Positions 6,170 through 13,221 are shown, counted from the stretch's first letter. The stretch is 16,580 nt of DNA from Candidatus Yanofskybacteria bacterium RIFCSPHIGHO2_01_FULL_44_22 (GCA_001794205.1 MGJJ01000009.1:1-16580); one strand, 5' to 3'. Numbers and translations: made by a program. The notes: generated by a model not told the origin, from the sequence alone.

Positions 6170-6766
6170 ATGGTTAACTCAACTAATCAAAATCCACAAG
6201 AGCAATACAAGCAAAAACAAGCCGCTTCCATCAGTCAGGACAAGGGGCTGTCGCTTTCGCCGTCAAAAAGGGAACTGGGAGAACAGTACGAAAAAGAACA
6301 AACAGGACCTTCGCTTGCGGAATCAGGGGCTGAGCAAGAGTATGCGTATCAATTAGAACTTGTCCGAGCGCAACAGAGGATGAGTGACGAGGAAGAAGCC
6401 GCCCGCTTGGAAGAAGAAAGCAAAAAGCCGGTTCCGATGAGCTGGTTGCTTTTTTTGTTTATGTTGTTGATATCGGTTATCTTGGATGTCATTGATATTT
6501 TTACCGGCGGAACTATCGGCTGGTTGATTGGTATTTTTGGCGACTTGCTTTTATTGGCGTTTGTCGGAATAAGCAAAAGCGGAAGGAAACAATTCAAAAA
6601 GATAATTATCGGATTATTGGGAGATTCAATACCGATTGTCGCGTTTTTGCCGATAAGGTCAATATTTTTAGTTTGGGCGTTTATGTCGTCCCGCAGTACC
6701 AAACTGCAAGCCGTCGGCCAGATTGCCAGCAAGGCTGCTCTTACTCACCCCGCCCCCAATAAGTAA
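6170..6766 (+). CDS. Membrane protein of unknown function
   Basis: This 198-residue protein matches no family I recognise. Residues 1-87 are hydrophilic, rich in Gln, Glu and Ser, and probably disordered or helical (YAYQLELVRAQQRMSDEEEAA). Three hydrophobic segments follow: about 91-111 (SWLLFLFMLLISVILDVIDI), 113-133 and 144-171. A short basic/polar tail ends in HPAPNK. The layout is a cytoplasmic N-terminal domain on a small membrane anchor. There is no Shine-Dalgarno sequence before ATG 6170. The gene lies downstream of the hairpin cluster and runs convergently toward the DUF167 gene. It carries no enzymatic motif. Confidence 0.65.
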   Translation: MVNSTNQNPQEQYKQKQAASISQDKGLSLSPSKRELGEQYEKEQTGPSLAESGAEQEYAYQLELVRAQQRMSDEEEAARLEEESKKPVPMSWLLFLFMLLISVILDVIDIFTGGTIGWLIGIFGDLLLLAFVGISKSGRKQFKKIIIGLLGDSIPIVAFLPIRSIFLVWAFMSSRSTKLQAVGQIASKAALTHPAPNK

Positions 6767-6770
6767 ATAA

Positions 6771-6867
6771 GTATTACAAGTATTACAAGGACAGTGTATT
6801 ACAAGGACTGTACATATTACAAGTATTACAAGGACAGTCCTTGTAATACTTGTAATACTTGTAATAG
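6771..6867. repeat. Direct and inverted TATTACAAG repeat block
   Basis: A 9-base unit, TATTACAAG, recurs in direct and inverted orientation across the convergent gap. A 24-base segment at 6772-6795 is repeated exactly at 6815-6838. The second copy is the left arm of a perfect palindrome: 21-bp arms at 6815-6835 and 6837-6857 around a single base. Further CTTGTAATA copies extend to the right. It is not a CRISPR (no spacers) and lacks a T tract. It may serve as a bidirectional transcription end for the two convergent units or may be a repeat-element scar. Confidence 0.85.
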
Positions 6868-6876
6868 AGCCTTGTA

Positions 6877-7095
6877 TTACTTAAGTTCTATAATTTTTTG
6901 ACGGGAAGTGAAACCGGAGATAATTTTAATACGGGCGGGGTGGATGCCGAAAAAATCGGACAAAGCTTTTATTATTGCCCGATTGGCCAGACCTTTAACC
7001 GGCGGTTCTTTTACCGACACGATAAAATTACTCTCGTCTACCTTCTCCACCTTTTCTTCAAATGAATTCGGTTTAGCTTTTACAACAATTTTCAT
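6877..7095 (-). CDS. DUF167 (YggU/UPF0235) family protein
   Basis: This 72-residue protein spans essentially the whole small DUF167 fold. Recognisable signatures are VVKAKPNSFEEKV near the start, VKEPPVKGLANRAIIKAL (residues about 28-45) and the C-terminal RIKIISGFTSRQKIIEL. The family is widespread and structurally known, but its function is not established. It is the last gene of the minus-strand operon, 8 nt after ackA, and ends at the TATTACAAG repeat block. It has no obvious Shine-Dalgarno sequence. The family call is firm. Confidence 0.9.
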   Translation of the reverse strand: MKIVVKAKPNSFEEKVEKVDESNFIVSVKEPPVKGLANRAIIKALSDFFGIHPARIKIISGFTSRQKIIELK

Positions 7096-7103
7096 TTTCT
7101 TAG

Positions 7104-8270
7104 CTAAGCCATTAGCTCTTTGGTTTGTCTCGCCATTTCTCCCATCTCGTCGGTGGTCAAAACCGCGATTTTTACTTTGCTGCCATCGGCGCTTATCAAT
7201 CCGTCCGCGCTTATGACGGCCTTGTTTTTATCTTCGTCCAAAACGATGCCTAATTCTTCCAATCCGGCGCAGATACGGGAACGCATTATAAACGACCTTT
7301 CTCCGACGGTGGCGGTAAAAATCAGTAAATCCAAGCCGCCCAAGGTCGCCATGTATGCCCCGATATATTTTTTTACCGCGTAAGCGAAAACATCCAGAGC
7401 GTTTTTGGCTTCTTTATTTCCGGCTTTTTCCAATTTGAGCAATTCCCTGATGTCATCGGAACCGCCGATTCCCAAAAGACCGCATTTTGAATTGAAGAAT
7501 TCTTCAAGTTCGTTCGGAGCAAGGCCGGCATTTTTAGCAAGATAAATTACGGCCCCGGCGTCTATGTTGCCGATGCGGGTGCTCATAACCAGTCCTTCAA
7601 GGGGAGTGAAGCCCATTGATGCGTCAACGCTTTGCCCGTCCTTTACGGCGATGACGCTTGAGCCGCTGCCGAGGTGGCAGATGATTGTTCTTTTGGCTCC
7701 TTCGCCGAACGTGTTTTTAATTTTTGGAACAAGAGATTGAGCCGATATGCCGTGATAGCCATAGCGATAGATTTCAAATTCAACGGCTGTTTCTTCCGGC
7801 AGGCCGTACAAACGGGCCGGTATCGGCATGGTTTTATGAAAAGCGCTGTCAGAAATGCCGACCAGGGGTATGCCGGGCATAATTTCCAGAATCTGTTTTA
7901 TTTCCAAAAGTTCCGGCCGGATGTGGAGAGGAGCTTTTTGCTCCGATTCCTTCAGTTTGGCTAAAAATTCTTTGTCAATTACCCGATTGGACAAAAAATA
8001 AGAACCCGGAGCGACGATTCTGACGCCAATGGAGCCGATATCATTTGCGCTGCCGATAAGCCGTGCGTCAATCAGCAGCCGCAAAATATAATTCACGGAG
8101 TTTTTATATTGTTCCGCCGAAATTTTTTCGGTTTTTTCTCTGTCGCCGACAACCGTAGTGGAAATCAAATTGCCGCCCTCCGTTTCTAAGTGGGCCTTGA
8201 AAATTTCCGAGCCATTTTCATAAAGCGCGTATTTTTTTGACGCACTCCCTGGATTTATAATTAAATACAT
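7104..8270 (-). CDS. ackA: Acetate kinase
   Basis: This 388-residue enzyme converts acetyl-phosphate and ADP to acetate and ATP. Motifs in order are the N-terminal phosphate-binding IINPGSASKKYALY (residues 4-17), VRIVAPG with R84, ISDSAFHKTMP (D141), YGYHGISAQ (H173), ICHLGSGSSVIAVKDG (197-212) and STRIGNIDAGA (R232), with TDEMGEMAR near the end. Several motifs depart from the classical enzyme: usually HRVVHGG, YGFHGTSH and TRxGDLDP. The key Arg, Asp and His positions are kept, so activity is likely. It starts 7 nt after the phosphoketolase stop, with no Shine-Dalgarno sequence. The pairing with xfp shows it uses phosphoketolase-derived acetyl-phosphate. Confidence 0.95.
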   Translation of the reverse strand: MYLIINPGSASKKYALYENGSEIFKAHLETEGGNLISTTVVGDREKTEKISAEQYKNSVNYILRLLIDARLIGSANDIGSIGVRIVAPGSYFLSNRVIDKEFLAKLKESEQKAPLHIRPELLEIKQILEIMPGIPLVGISDSAFHKTMPIPARLYGLPEETAVEFEIYRYGYHGISAQSLVPKIKNTFGEGAKRTIICHLGSGSSVIAVKDGQSVDASMGFTPLEGLVMSTRIGNIDAGAVIYLAKNAGLAPNELEEFFNSKCGLLGIGGSDDIRELLKLEKAGNKEAKNALDVFAYAVKKYIGAYMATLGGLDLLIFTATVGERSFIMRSRICAGLEELGIVLDEDKNKAVISADGLISADGSKVKIAVLTTDEMGEMARQTKELMA

Positions 8271-8277
8271 ATAACAA

Positions 8278-10620
8278 TCAATTCTGCCATACCCAGTTTT
8301 CTATTTCCTCCATATCAACGCCGAATTTTTTAATGTATTCGGAGTGTTCTGCCAGTTTTCCGTCGTATTTTTCAGTTAGCGTCTTGGCTTTTTCCTCGGA
8401 GATTACTTTTCTTTCCGCCATTTTCTCAAAAACCTCTTTTGCCAGATGGAAACGGCTTGTGCCGTTGCGCACCTGCATATCAAAGGGGGTGGTGGTGGAG
8501 CCATTTTCAATATAGCCGTGGACCGAGAAGCGTCCGTCGCTGCCGGCGTCGAAAAGAACCTGCTTCAATGTTTCCGGATAACCATGAAAATTGAAAATTA
8601 CCGGCTTGTCTTTGGTGAAATAATCAATCAGTCTAAGCGGCACGCGGCATTGAGCGTTGCCTATGCCCAGGGCCGACACCTCCATAATATTTACAAATCT
8701 TATTTTGATTTCCGGCGCTTCGCGTTTCACGATCTCTACGGCGGCAAGGCATTCTTTGGTCAGATAATCACCGATTCCGCAAAGGACGATATCCGGGTCC
8801 GGGTCGCTGGCGAAATCCCAGGTCATAAGGCCCCGCTCAAGCTCTTTCTTTGCCAGAACCGGAGTCAGCCATCTTGGTTCAAGTGTTTTGCCGGCGGCGA
8901 TTATGTTTATTTCATTTCGCGAAGCTAAGCATTTTGACAATGCAACCAAAGCGCTGTTTCCGTCGGGAGGAAAATAAACATGGATGAAGCAGCCGTGTTT
9001 TTGAAGCATATTGTCTATGAAGCCCGGGTTCTGATGGGAAAAGCCGTTATGTTCCTGGCGCCAGCCGGATGAGGTAAGGATGTAATTTAAAGACGGAACC
9101 CGCCCTCGCCACGGAATTTCCCTCGCCACTTTCAGGAACTTGGCGTATTGGTCGGCCATACTTGAAATAATCTGGATAAACGCCTCATAAGACGCGAAAA
9201 TCCCGTGCCGGCCGGTTAAAACATATCCCTGGAACAGACCCTGCAGAGAGTGTTCACTTAACATTTCCATTACCCGGCCGGAAGGAGAAAGGTCTCTGTC
9301 CCACTCTTTGACCGGCCGGACGAAAGCCCGCGAGGTTTTCTTGAAAACGGCGTCCAGTTTGTTTGAGTAGGTTTCGTCGGGAGAGAAAAGGCGGAAATTT
9401 TTTTGTTCGGCATTCAGTTCAAACACTTTTTCGAGAAACAAGCCGGCCCGCCGCATACTGCTTGAGCCGATTGTTCCGGGTATTGAAGCGTCTTCGGTGA
9501 ATTCTTCAATTTGCGGTAAAACTAAATTTTTGGTTGCTCTGTCGCCGAAACAATTCTTATTGTTTCCCATCCGCATTTCTTCTTCCGGCGCCAGACTTTT
9601 TATTTCATCAATAAATCCGGATTCTTCATTAAACAATTCGTTAAAATTGTAAGAACGCAGCCATTTTTCAATTGCCTTCAGTTCTCCTTTGTCGGTCTTG
9701 GCATTCGGCCCTACAACCTGATGAGAAGGGAAGTTGCCTTCTATCTTTTGGCCATGAAGCTTTTTGATTCCCGTCCACCCCTTCGGAGTTTTCAGAATAA
9801 TCATTGGGAAGCGCGGAGTGTCAGCCGGCAAAGAGCCGTTTCCGGCTTCCTGCTGGATTTTGCGGATTAACCGGTAGGATTTTTCCAGCGTATCGGCCAT
9901 TTTTTCGTAAACCTTGGCGCCTTCGACTATAAACGGTTCGTAGCCGTATCCGTAAAACAATGATTTCAACTCACGGTTGCTCATCCGGCCGAAGATTGTC
10001 GGCCCTGATATTTTGTATCCGTTCAGGTGCAGAATCGGCAAAACGGCGCCGTTGGTCTTCGGGTCTATGAATTTATTCAAATGCCAAGCCGCGGCGGTAG
10101 GGCCGGTTTCCGCTTCGCCGTCGCCGATAAGGCAGGCGGCAATCAAATTTGGGTTGTCAAGAATTGCGCCGTAGGCGGTTGAAAGGGCATAACCCAGTTC
10201 GCCTCCTTCCAAAATCACGCCGGGAGTTCCGGGGTTTGAATGGCTGGGGAAGCCATAAGGCCAGCTGAAATTTTTAAACAGATAAGTAAGTCCGTTTTTG
10301 TTTTGCGCCGCTTCGGGATAATATTTGCCGAGTGTTCCCTCAATGAAAAGATTGGCCTGCAAAGCGGGAAAACCGTGGCCGGGGCCCAGAATAAACAGCA
10401 TCTCGATGCCGTGTTGCTTGATGAGATAATTCAAATTGGCATAAACGAAATTGATTCCCGGGCAAGTGCCCCAATGGCCCAAAAGACGCGGTTTTATGTC
10501 GCCGAATTCCAGTTTCCGCTCCAACAAAACATTATCCGTCAAATATATCTGGGCGGCGGAAATGTAATTTGCGGCGCGAACGTATTTTTTGATTTGTTCA
10601 ACGGCGCGAGGGTTGTCCAT
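8278..10620 (-). CDS. xfp: Phosphoketolase (xylulose-5-P/fructose-6-P)
   Basis: This 780-residue thiamine-diphosphate enzyme splits xylulose-5-phosphate (and often fructose-6-phosphate), with phosphate, to acetyl-phosphate plus a sugar phosphate. Signatures are LLGHWGTCPG (H49), GPGHGFPA (H82) and PSHSNPGTPGVILEGGELGYAL (H127, about 125-146). Also present are the ThDP-binding GDGEAETGP (166-174), LHLNGYKISGPTIFGR (198-213) and a C-terminal half with GYVLTGRHGIFASYEAF and SSGWRQEHNGFSHQNPGF. The length is normal for the family. In the operon it follows a small membrane protein gene (34-nt gap) and precedes ackA (7-nt gap). Together xfp and ackA give a fermentative ATP-yielding shunt. No promoter of its own is evident. 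Confidence 0.97.
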   Translation of the reverse strand: MDNPRAVEQIKKYVRAANYISAAQIYLTDNVLLERKLEFGDIKPRLLGHWGTCPGINFVYANLNYLIKQHGIEMLFILGPGHGFPALQANLFIEGTLGKYYPEAAQNKNGLTYLFKNFSWPYGFPSHSNPGTPGVILEGGELGYALSTAYGAILDNPNLIAACLIGDGEAETGPTAAAWHLNKFIDPKTNGAVLPILHLNGYKISGPTIFGRMSNRELKSLFYGYGYEPFIVEGAKVYEKMADTLEKSYRLIRKIQQEAGNGSLPADTPRFPMIILKTPKGWTGIKKLHGQKIEGNFPSHQVVGPNAKTDKGELKAIEKWLRSYNFNELFNEESGFIDEIKSLAPEEEMRMGNNKNCFGDRATKNLVLPQIEEFTEDASIPGTIGSSSMRRAGLFLEKVFELNAEQKNFRLFSPDETYSNKLDAVFKKTSRAFVRPVKEWDRDLSPSGRVMEMLSEHSLQGLFQGYVLTGRHGIFASYEAFIQIISSMADQYAKFLKVAREIPWRGRVPSLNYILTSSGWRQEHNGFSHQNPGFIDNMLQKHGCFIHVYFPPDGNSALVALSKCLASRNEINIIAAGKTLEPRWLTPVLAKKELERGLMTWDFASDPDPDIVLCGIGDYLTKECLAAVEIVKREAPEIKIRFVNIMEVSALGIGNAQCRVPLRLIDYFTKDKPVIFNFHGYPETLKQVLFDAGSDGRFSVHGYIENGSTTTPFDMQVRNGTSRFHLAKEVFEKMAERKVISEEKAKTLTEKYDGKLAEHSEYIKKFGVDMEEIENWVWQN

Positions 10621-10654
10621 GGTTTAAATATGCTTTTGACTTCTCGGTCTTAGG

Positions 10655-10969
10655 TTATTGCAAATAATGCCAGATAAAAAACAAAAATATCGCCAAGGCG
10701 GCGAAGACACCGGTGAAAAATGACAGCCAAAGCCCCTTTTTTGCCGAATTGCCGCCGGACTTGAACGGGCTCAAATAAAACAGGACCAGGGCCGCGGCAA
10801 AGAAAATTACGGAAATGAAGCTCTTGGAAACCCAGTGATGACCGGATAAACCGGCCAGAAAATTTTTGAAAGCGGGGGATAATTCGCCCCCAATTGTCAT
10901 GGCGGCGATTAAAACAGCCGTTAACGAGGCGGCCAGGGCTGACGCAAAAACAAGCTTGATTTTTTTCAT
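10655..10969 (-). CDS. Small three-helix membrane protein, operon partner
   Basis: This 104-residue protein has three predicted membrane helices (about residues 5-26, 49-67 and 79-101). A short loop contains the polar sequence SGHHWVSKS (42-50), with two adjacent His, and residues 99-102 (I-W-H-Y) end helix three. It starts one base after the stop of the 159-residue membrane protein upstream (stop TAG, C, ATG), so the two are translationally coupled and probably form a complex. It precedes xfp by 34 nt. I recognise no family; transport, a membrane sensor and a cofactor-binding subunit all remain possible. Confidence 0.7.
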   Translation of the reverse strand: MKKIKLVFASALAASLTAVLIAAMTIGGELSPAFKNFLAGLSGHHWVSKSFISVIFFAAALVLFYLSPFKSGGNSAKKGLWLSFFTGVFAALAIFLFFIWHYLQ

Positions 10970-10970
10970 G

Positions 10971-11450
10971 CTATTTGATTCCCCACCTGGCGGCGGCGGA
11001 AATTATAAAACCGAATAAGCCGATTAGCAGGCCGAAAAATACGACAAGTCCGGTCAGATATTTCAGCGGTTTTTGGAGATTTAACGCCTGGAGCTCCTCT
11101 TTGTTTAAAAACGCGGCAATTGCGGCGGTAACGGCTAAGGGAATAATCAAAAGAAAAATATGCTCCTTGGCTTCCATAAAAATTGCATGCGCCCACGGAG
11201 CAAGGCCTTTTTGGATAACCGGCTTAACCAGTTTGCCGTAATAAAAAACATAATAATACCCTCCGGCAAGCCAGCTTAAAACAAAAGCGGTCGTTCCGCT
11301 TATCGCGGCCAGAACCGCTCTTTTCTTGCTTCGGAAATCGGTCGCAAGCTCCCAATAAAGCCAGAAAAAAGCATCGATGCCGGCAATGGCAAAACCCAGA
11401 TGCAGACCAATCAATACCGGTTTGTTGTTCAGCAATTCGATTAACGGCAT
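10971..11450 (-). CDS. Small four-helix membrane protein with His/Trp residues
   Basis: This 159-residue protein has four predicted membrane helices (about 11-34, 45-69, 95-114 and 130-152). Helix 1 contains H17 and the aromatic run DAFFWLYWE. The stretch leading into helix 3 reads PWAHAIFMEAKEHIF, with H88, E93 and H97, and helix 2 is followed by GGYYYVFYYG. Intramembrane His and Trp residues could bind a cofactor or metal, but this is only a suggestion. It is the first gene of the minus-strand operon, directly behind a promoter placed for a leaderless transcript. Its stop is one base before the next membrane gene. I recognise no family. Confidence 0.7.
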   Translation of the reverse strand: MPLIELLNNKPVLIGLHLGFAIAGIDAFFWLYWELATDFRSKKRAVLAAISGTTAFVLSWLAGGYYYVFYYGKLVKPVIQKGLAPWAHAIFMEAKEHIFLLIIPLAVTAAIAAFLNKEELQALNLQKPLKYLTGLVVFFGLLIGLFGFIISAAARWGIK

Positions 11451-11456
11451 AAATTA

Positions 11457-11485
11457 ATTCTATGATTTTTTCTTATTCGCCGCAA
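11457..11485 (-). promoter_or_regulatory. Promoter of the membrane protein/xfp/ackA operon
   Basis: On the minus strand, TTGCGG (11485-11480), a 17-nt spacer and TAGAAT (11462-11457) precede ATG 11450. Only 6 nt separate the -10 from the start codon, so the transcript should be leaderless. The -35 is weak (TTG only); the -10 is a 5-of-6 match. Confidence 0.5.
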
Positions 11486-11612
11486 TGTTGATTAACCCTT
11501 AAAAGCCGAGGACCTCTTTGACCAAAATCAATGAAATTCTTCCGGCGGAATTTTTGTGTAGTCCATAGCTTTATTATCCATAAATAATTGATAATTTTCA
11601 AGAAGCCGCAGA

Positions 11613-11641
11613 TTGACAATTCTTGTTTAAAAGAATATGTC
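11613..11641 (+). promoter_or_regulatory. Promoter of the 226-residue orphan gene
   Basis: A perfect -35 TTGACA (11613-11618) is followed after 17 nt by TATGTC (11636-11641), a weak -10. It would start a leader of roughly 35 nt before ATG 11683. Confidence 0.45.
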
Positions 11642-11670
11642 TTAGTTTAGGCCTTGTTATTTGTCAATCT

Positions 11671-11677
11671 GGAGGTG
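11671..11677 (+). promoter_or_regulatory. Shine-Dalgarno sequence deciding the orphan gene start
   Basis: GGAGGTG lies 7 nt (measured from GGAGG) before ATG 11683. It supports this start over the in-frame TTG at 11623, which overlaps the promoter region. The motif closely resembles the protease site (GGAGGTGAGG there, GGAGGTGCGG here). Confidence 0.8.
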
Positions 11678-11682
11678 CGGAG

Positions 11683-12363
11683 ATGGAACGGCTGGCGATG
11701 GAAAACAAAGTGAAAGAAATTTTCAGTGGATATTTGATGCAGGAAGGCAGTTCTTTTGAAGACGCGTATTTCGAAACAATACGCGCTCTCGGGCGTCATG
11801 CTCTTTTGGAAGCAATACCGTCGACATTTAACGAAGAAGAAAGAAAACTGGTCCAAACCGCCTTTGGCATCCAAATGCATTTAATGTGGATATCGGCATG
11901 GGCAAAAGCCAACCCTTCCGACGAGACGACGGTCTTTCCCGATAGCGTGACATTTGAGAAAAGTGAGGCGGAAAAAATCGCATCAATCTCCGACGATCTC
12001 TGCGCTTTGCTGGAATTTTTAGCCGAACATCAGGAAAAAATAGTTGACGATAAAACCCGGGAACAACTGACCAAAGAAATATGTCTGCAAAAGAAAGAAG
12101 ATTTGCAAAAATTAATCGGCCGCTTAAGGGTTGTAATTGACGGGCTAACGCCCGAGGAAGCAGTCAAGGCCACACCGCCGCGATTTATTGTCGATTTATA
12201 TGACTTTGCCGGAATTTTCTTGAAAGCGCTGTTTGGAGATAAGAAATCCCGGACATTTTCAAAAGAGTTCAATGATTTTATACGAATTCTCAATGAAATG
12301 TGCGGCCGTTACCAACAGAGCTTTAACGCCTTCGATATCGGAAACGGCTCAAAATCCAACTAA
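11683..12363 (+). CDS. Orphan helical protein of unknown function
   Basis: This 226-residue protein starts at ATG 11683 behind a strong Shine-Dalgarno sequence. The sequence reads as mostly alpha-helical and acidic, with no signal peptide and no membrane helix (for example DDLCALLEFLAEHQEKIVDD and KKEDLQKLIGRLRVVIDGL). I recognise no domain or catalytic motif. It has its own candidate promoter and an intrinsic terminator 7 nt past the stop, so it is a single-gene unit. It faces a convergent pair of small orphan genes. Accessory or lineage-specific status is inferred from this isolation. Confidence 0.65.
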   Translation: MERLAMENKVKEIFSGYLMQEGSSFEDAYFETIRALGRHALLEAIPSTFNEEERKLVQTAFGIQMHLMWISAWAKANPSDETTVFPDSVTFEKSEAEKIASISDDLCALLEFLAEHQEKIVDDKTREQLTKEICLQKKEDLQKLIGRLRVVIDGLTPEEAVKATPPRFIVDLYDFAGIFLKALFGDKKSRTFSKEFNDFIRILNEMCGRYQQSFNAFDIGNGSKSN

Positions 12364-12369
12364 TACTCT

Positions 12370-12390
12370 CGGCCCCCAGGGCCGTTTTTT
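12370..12390 (+). terminator. Intrinsic terminator of the 226-residue orphan gene
   Basis: CGGCCC-cca-GGGCCG (6-bp GC stem, 3-nt loop) is followed by six T residues, starting 7 nt after the stop at 12363. Confidence 0.88.
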
Positions 12391-12392
12391 GT

Positions 12393-12440
12393 AAAAAAAG
12401 AGGTCCCATGCGCGTCGCTGGATGCGACGCGCATGGGACC
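12393..12440 (-). terminator. Intrinsic terminator for the 84-residue orphan gene
   Basis: A perfect 17-bp stem (12402-12418 with 12424-12440, 5-nt loop) is followed on the minus strand by TC and seven T residues (12401-12393). It lies 12 nt beyond the stop of the 84-residue gene and back to back with the plus-strand terminator. Confidence 0.85.
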
Positions 12441-12452
12441 GAAAAGCCGGAG

Positions 12453-12707
12453 TCAGCTATTTGGGATTTGGGTGGTCTGCGACCTTGCCTTGAGGAAGTT
12501 CAAGGTTACCCCCGGATTTCCCCACCGTCGGACATACAAGGTATTGCCCACCAGGCAACAGGCATCCTTGGCGGTGAATGCGTTGTTGCGGCGGTGTCGG
12601 CGAAAAAACTCGTCATTGCCGACCACCATTGTTACCAGTCCTTGTTTTTCCGCTTCGGTGAATACATCACCGAAGGAAGAACCTGCCGCGAATCCTTTCA
12701 ATCCCAT
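12453..12707 (-). CDS. Orphan 84-residue protein
   Basis: This small protein is supported by an excellent Shine-Dalgarno sequence (AAAGGAGGA on the minus strand, CCTCCT at 12715-12720, 7 nt from ATG 12707), a candidate promoter and a terminator just past its stop. Longer frames on the opposite strand have none of these and are rejected. Features are a small Gly/Ala/Phe-rich start (GLKGFAAGSSFGDVF), a hydrophobic strand LVTMVVG, the basic cluster FFRRHRRNN (35-42), adjacent Cys50-Cys51 and a polar tail. It has no signal peptide or membrane helix. I recognise no family. Confidence 0.6.
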   Translation of the reverse strand: MGLKGFAAGSSFGDVFTEAEKQGLVTMVVGNDEFFRRHRRNNAFTAKDACCLVGNTLYVRRWGNPGVTLNFLKARSQTTQIPNS

Positions 12708-12714
12708 TCGTTTT

Positions 12715-12720
12715 CCTCCT
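12715..12720 (-). promoter_or_regulatory. Shine-Dalgarno sequence of the 84-residue gene
   Basis: AGGAGG on the minus strand, 7 nt before ATG 12707. It decides both the strand and the start in a region where several frames are open. Confidence 0.85.
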
Positions 12721-12741
12721 TTAAATTGGAACCACCATATA

Positions 12742-12769
12742 AGTATAACATATCCATAAAATTATGCAA
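12742..12769 (-). promoter_or_regulatory. Candidate promoter of the 84-residue gene
   Basis: On the minus strand, TTGCAT (12769-12764), a 16-nt spacer and TATACT (12747-12742). The -10 is good and the -35 weak. It sits in the 72-nt gap between the two minus-strand orphan genes. Confidence 0.45.
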
Positions 12770-12779
12770 GGGATTGTGT

Positions 12780-13184
12780 CTAAAGTGTTTGGAATTTAGA
12801 CGGAGGCATATTGGCGAGAGTAAAATCGGCGGCCCTTTTTAAGCGGGCAACATCTTGTTGGAGTTGAGAAAGGGATTCTGTCATACCCTCCATTGTTTCC
12901 GCGACCGCGGGAAGCGGGGACATTGTTTCAATTTGTCGTCCGATGCAATTTACAAGCGGTTGTATTATGCCTTCGGTCAGTATTTTACATAGCAGGACCT
13001 GGTTTTCCTTAATCTGCCGGAGAGATTGGAAGCTGTCTTCGACGATGACGGCCCTTTCCCGTTCTGACTCAAGAAGGGCTTTGGATAACTGCAACAATTT
13101 TTCTCTTGCTTCAAACGGCAAACTGTCAATTACCGTCTTTTTTTCTGCAATTAAATTTTCAAGGCGCGTAGCCGTCTTGCTCAT
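12780..13184 (-). CDS. Orphan coiled-coil protein
   Basis: This 134-residue protein has heptad-like amphipathic stretches throughout: RLENLIAEKKTVIDSL, AREKLLQLSKALLESERERA (26-45), SFQSLRQIKENQVLLCKIL (51-69) and MTESLSQLQQDVARLKRAAD (101-120). It therefore probably forms coiled coils and may dimerise or bind a partner. It lacks a signal peptide and membrane helix. The minus-strand sequence AGGGGAC 5 nt before ATG 13184 is a fair Shine-Dalgarno sequence, and a good promoter lies upstream. The next gene on this strand starts 72 nt after its stop and has a separate candidate promoter. I recognise no family. Confidence 0.65.
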   Translation of the reverse strand: MSKTATRLENLIAEKKTVIDSLPFEAREKLLQLSKALLESERERAVIVEDSFQSLRQIKENQVLLCKILTEGIIQPLVNCIGRQIETMSPLPAVAETMEGMTESLSQLQQDVARLKRAADFTLANMPPSKFQTL

Positions 13185-13221
13185 TTGGCGTCCCCTTGTA
13201 TGGGCGCAAATACTTGTTGTA

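Noticed and set aside
6771..6867. CRISPR-like short repeats
   Set aside because: Units are contiguous or inverted, with no regular unique spacers and no cas genes nearby; the pattern is a palindromic repeat block.
7099..7108. CTTAGCTAAG perfect palindrome at the ackA stop
   Set aside because: Ten bases overlapping a stop codon are easily due to chance; no T tract or second copy supports a site.
11534..11555. Hairpin AAATTC/GAATTT followed by T residues in the divergent gap
   Set aside because: A 6-bp AT-rich stem with no gene upstream on that strand to terminate; likely chance.
11623..11682. Earlier TTG start for the 226-residue orphan
   Set aside because: It overlaps the -35/-10 region; ATG 11683 has a strong Shine-Dalgarno sequence at proper spacing.
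12408..12842. Plus-strand open frames over the 84-residue orphan
   Set aside because: They begin inside a terminator hairpin, lack ribosome sites and run opposite a gene with promoter, Shine-Dalgarno sequence and terminator.
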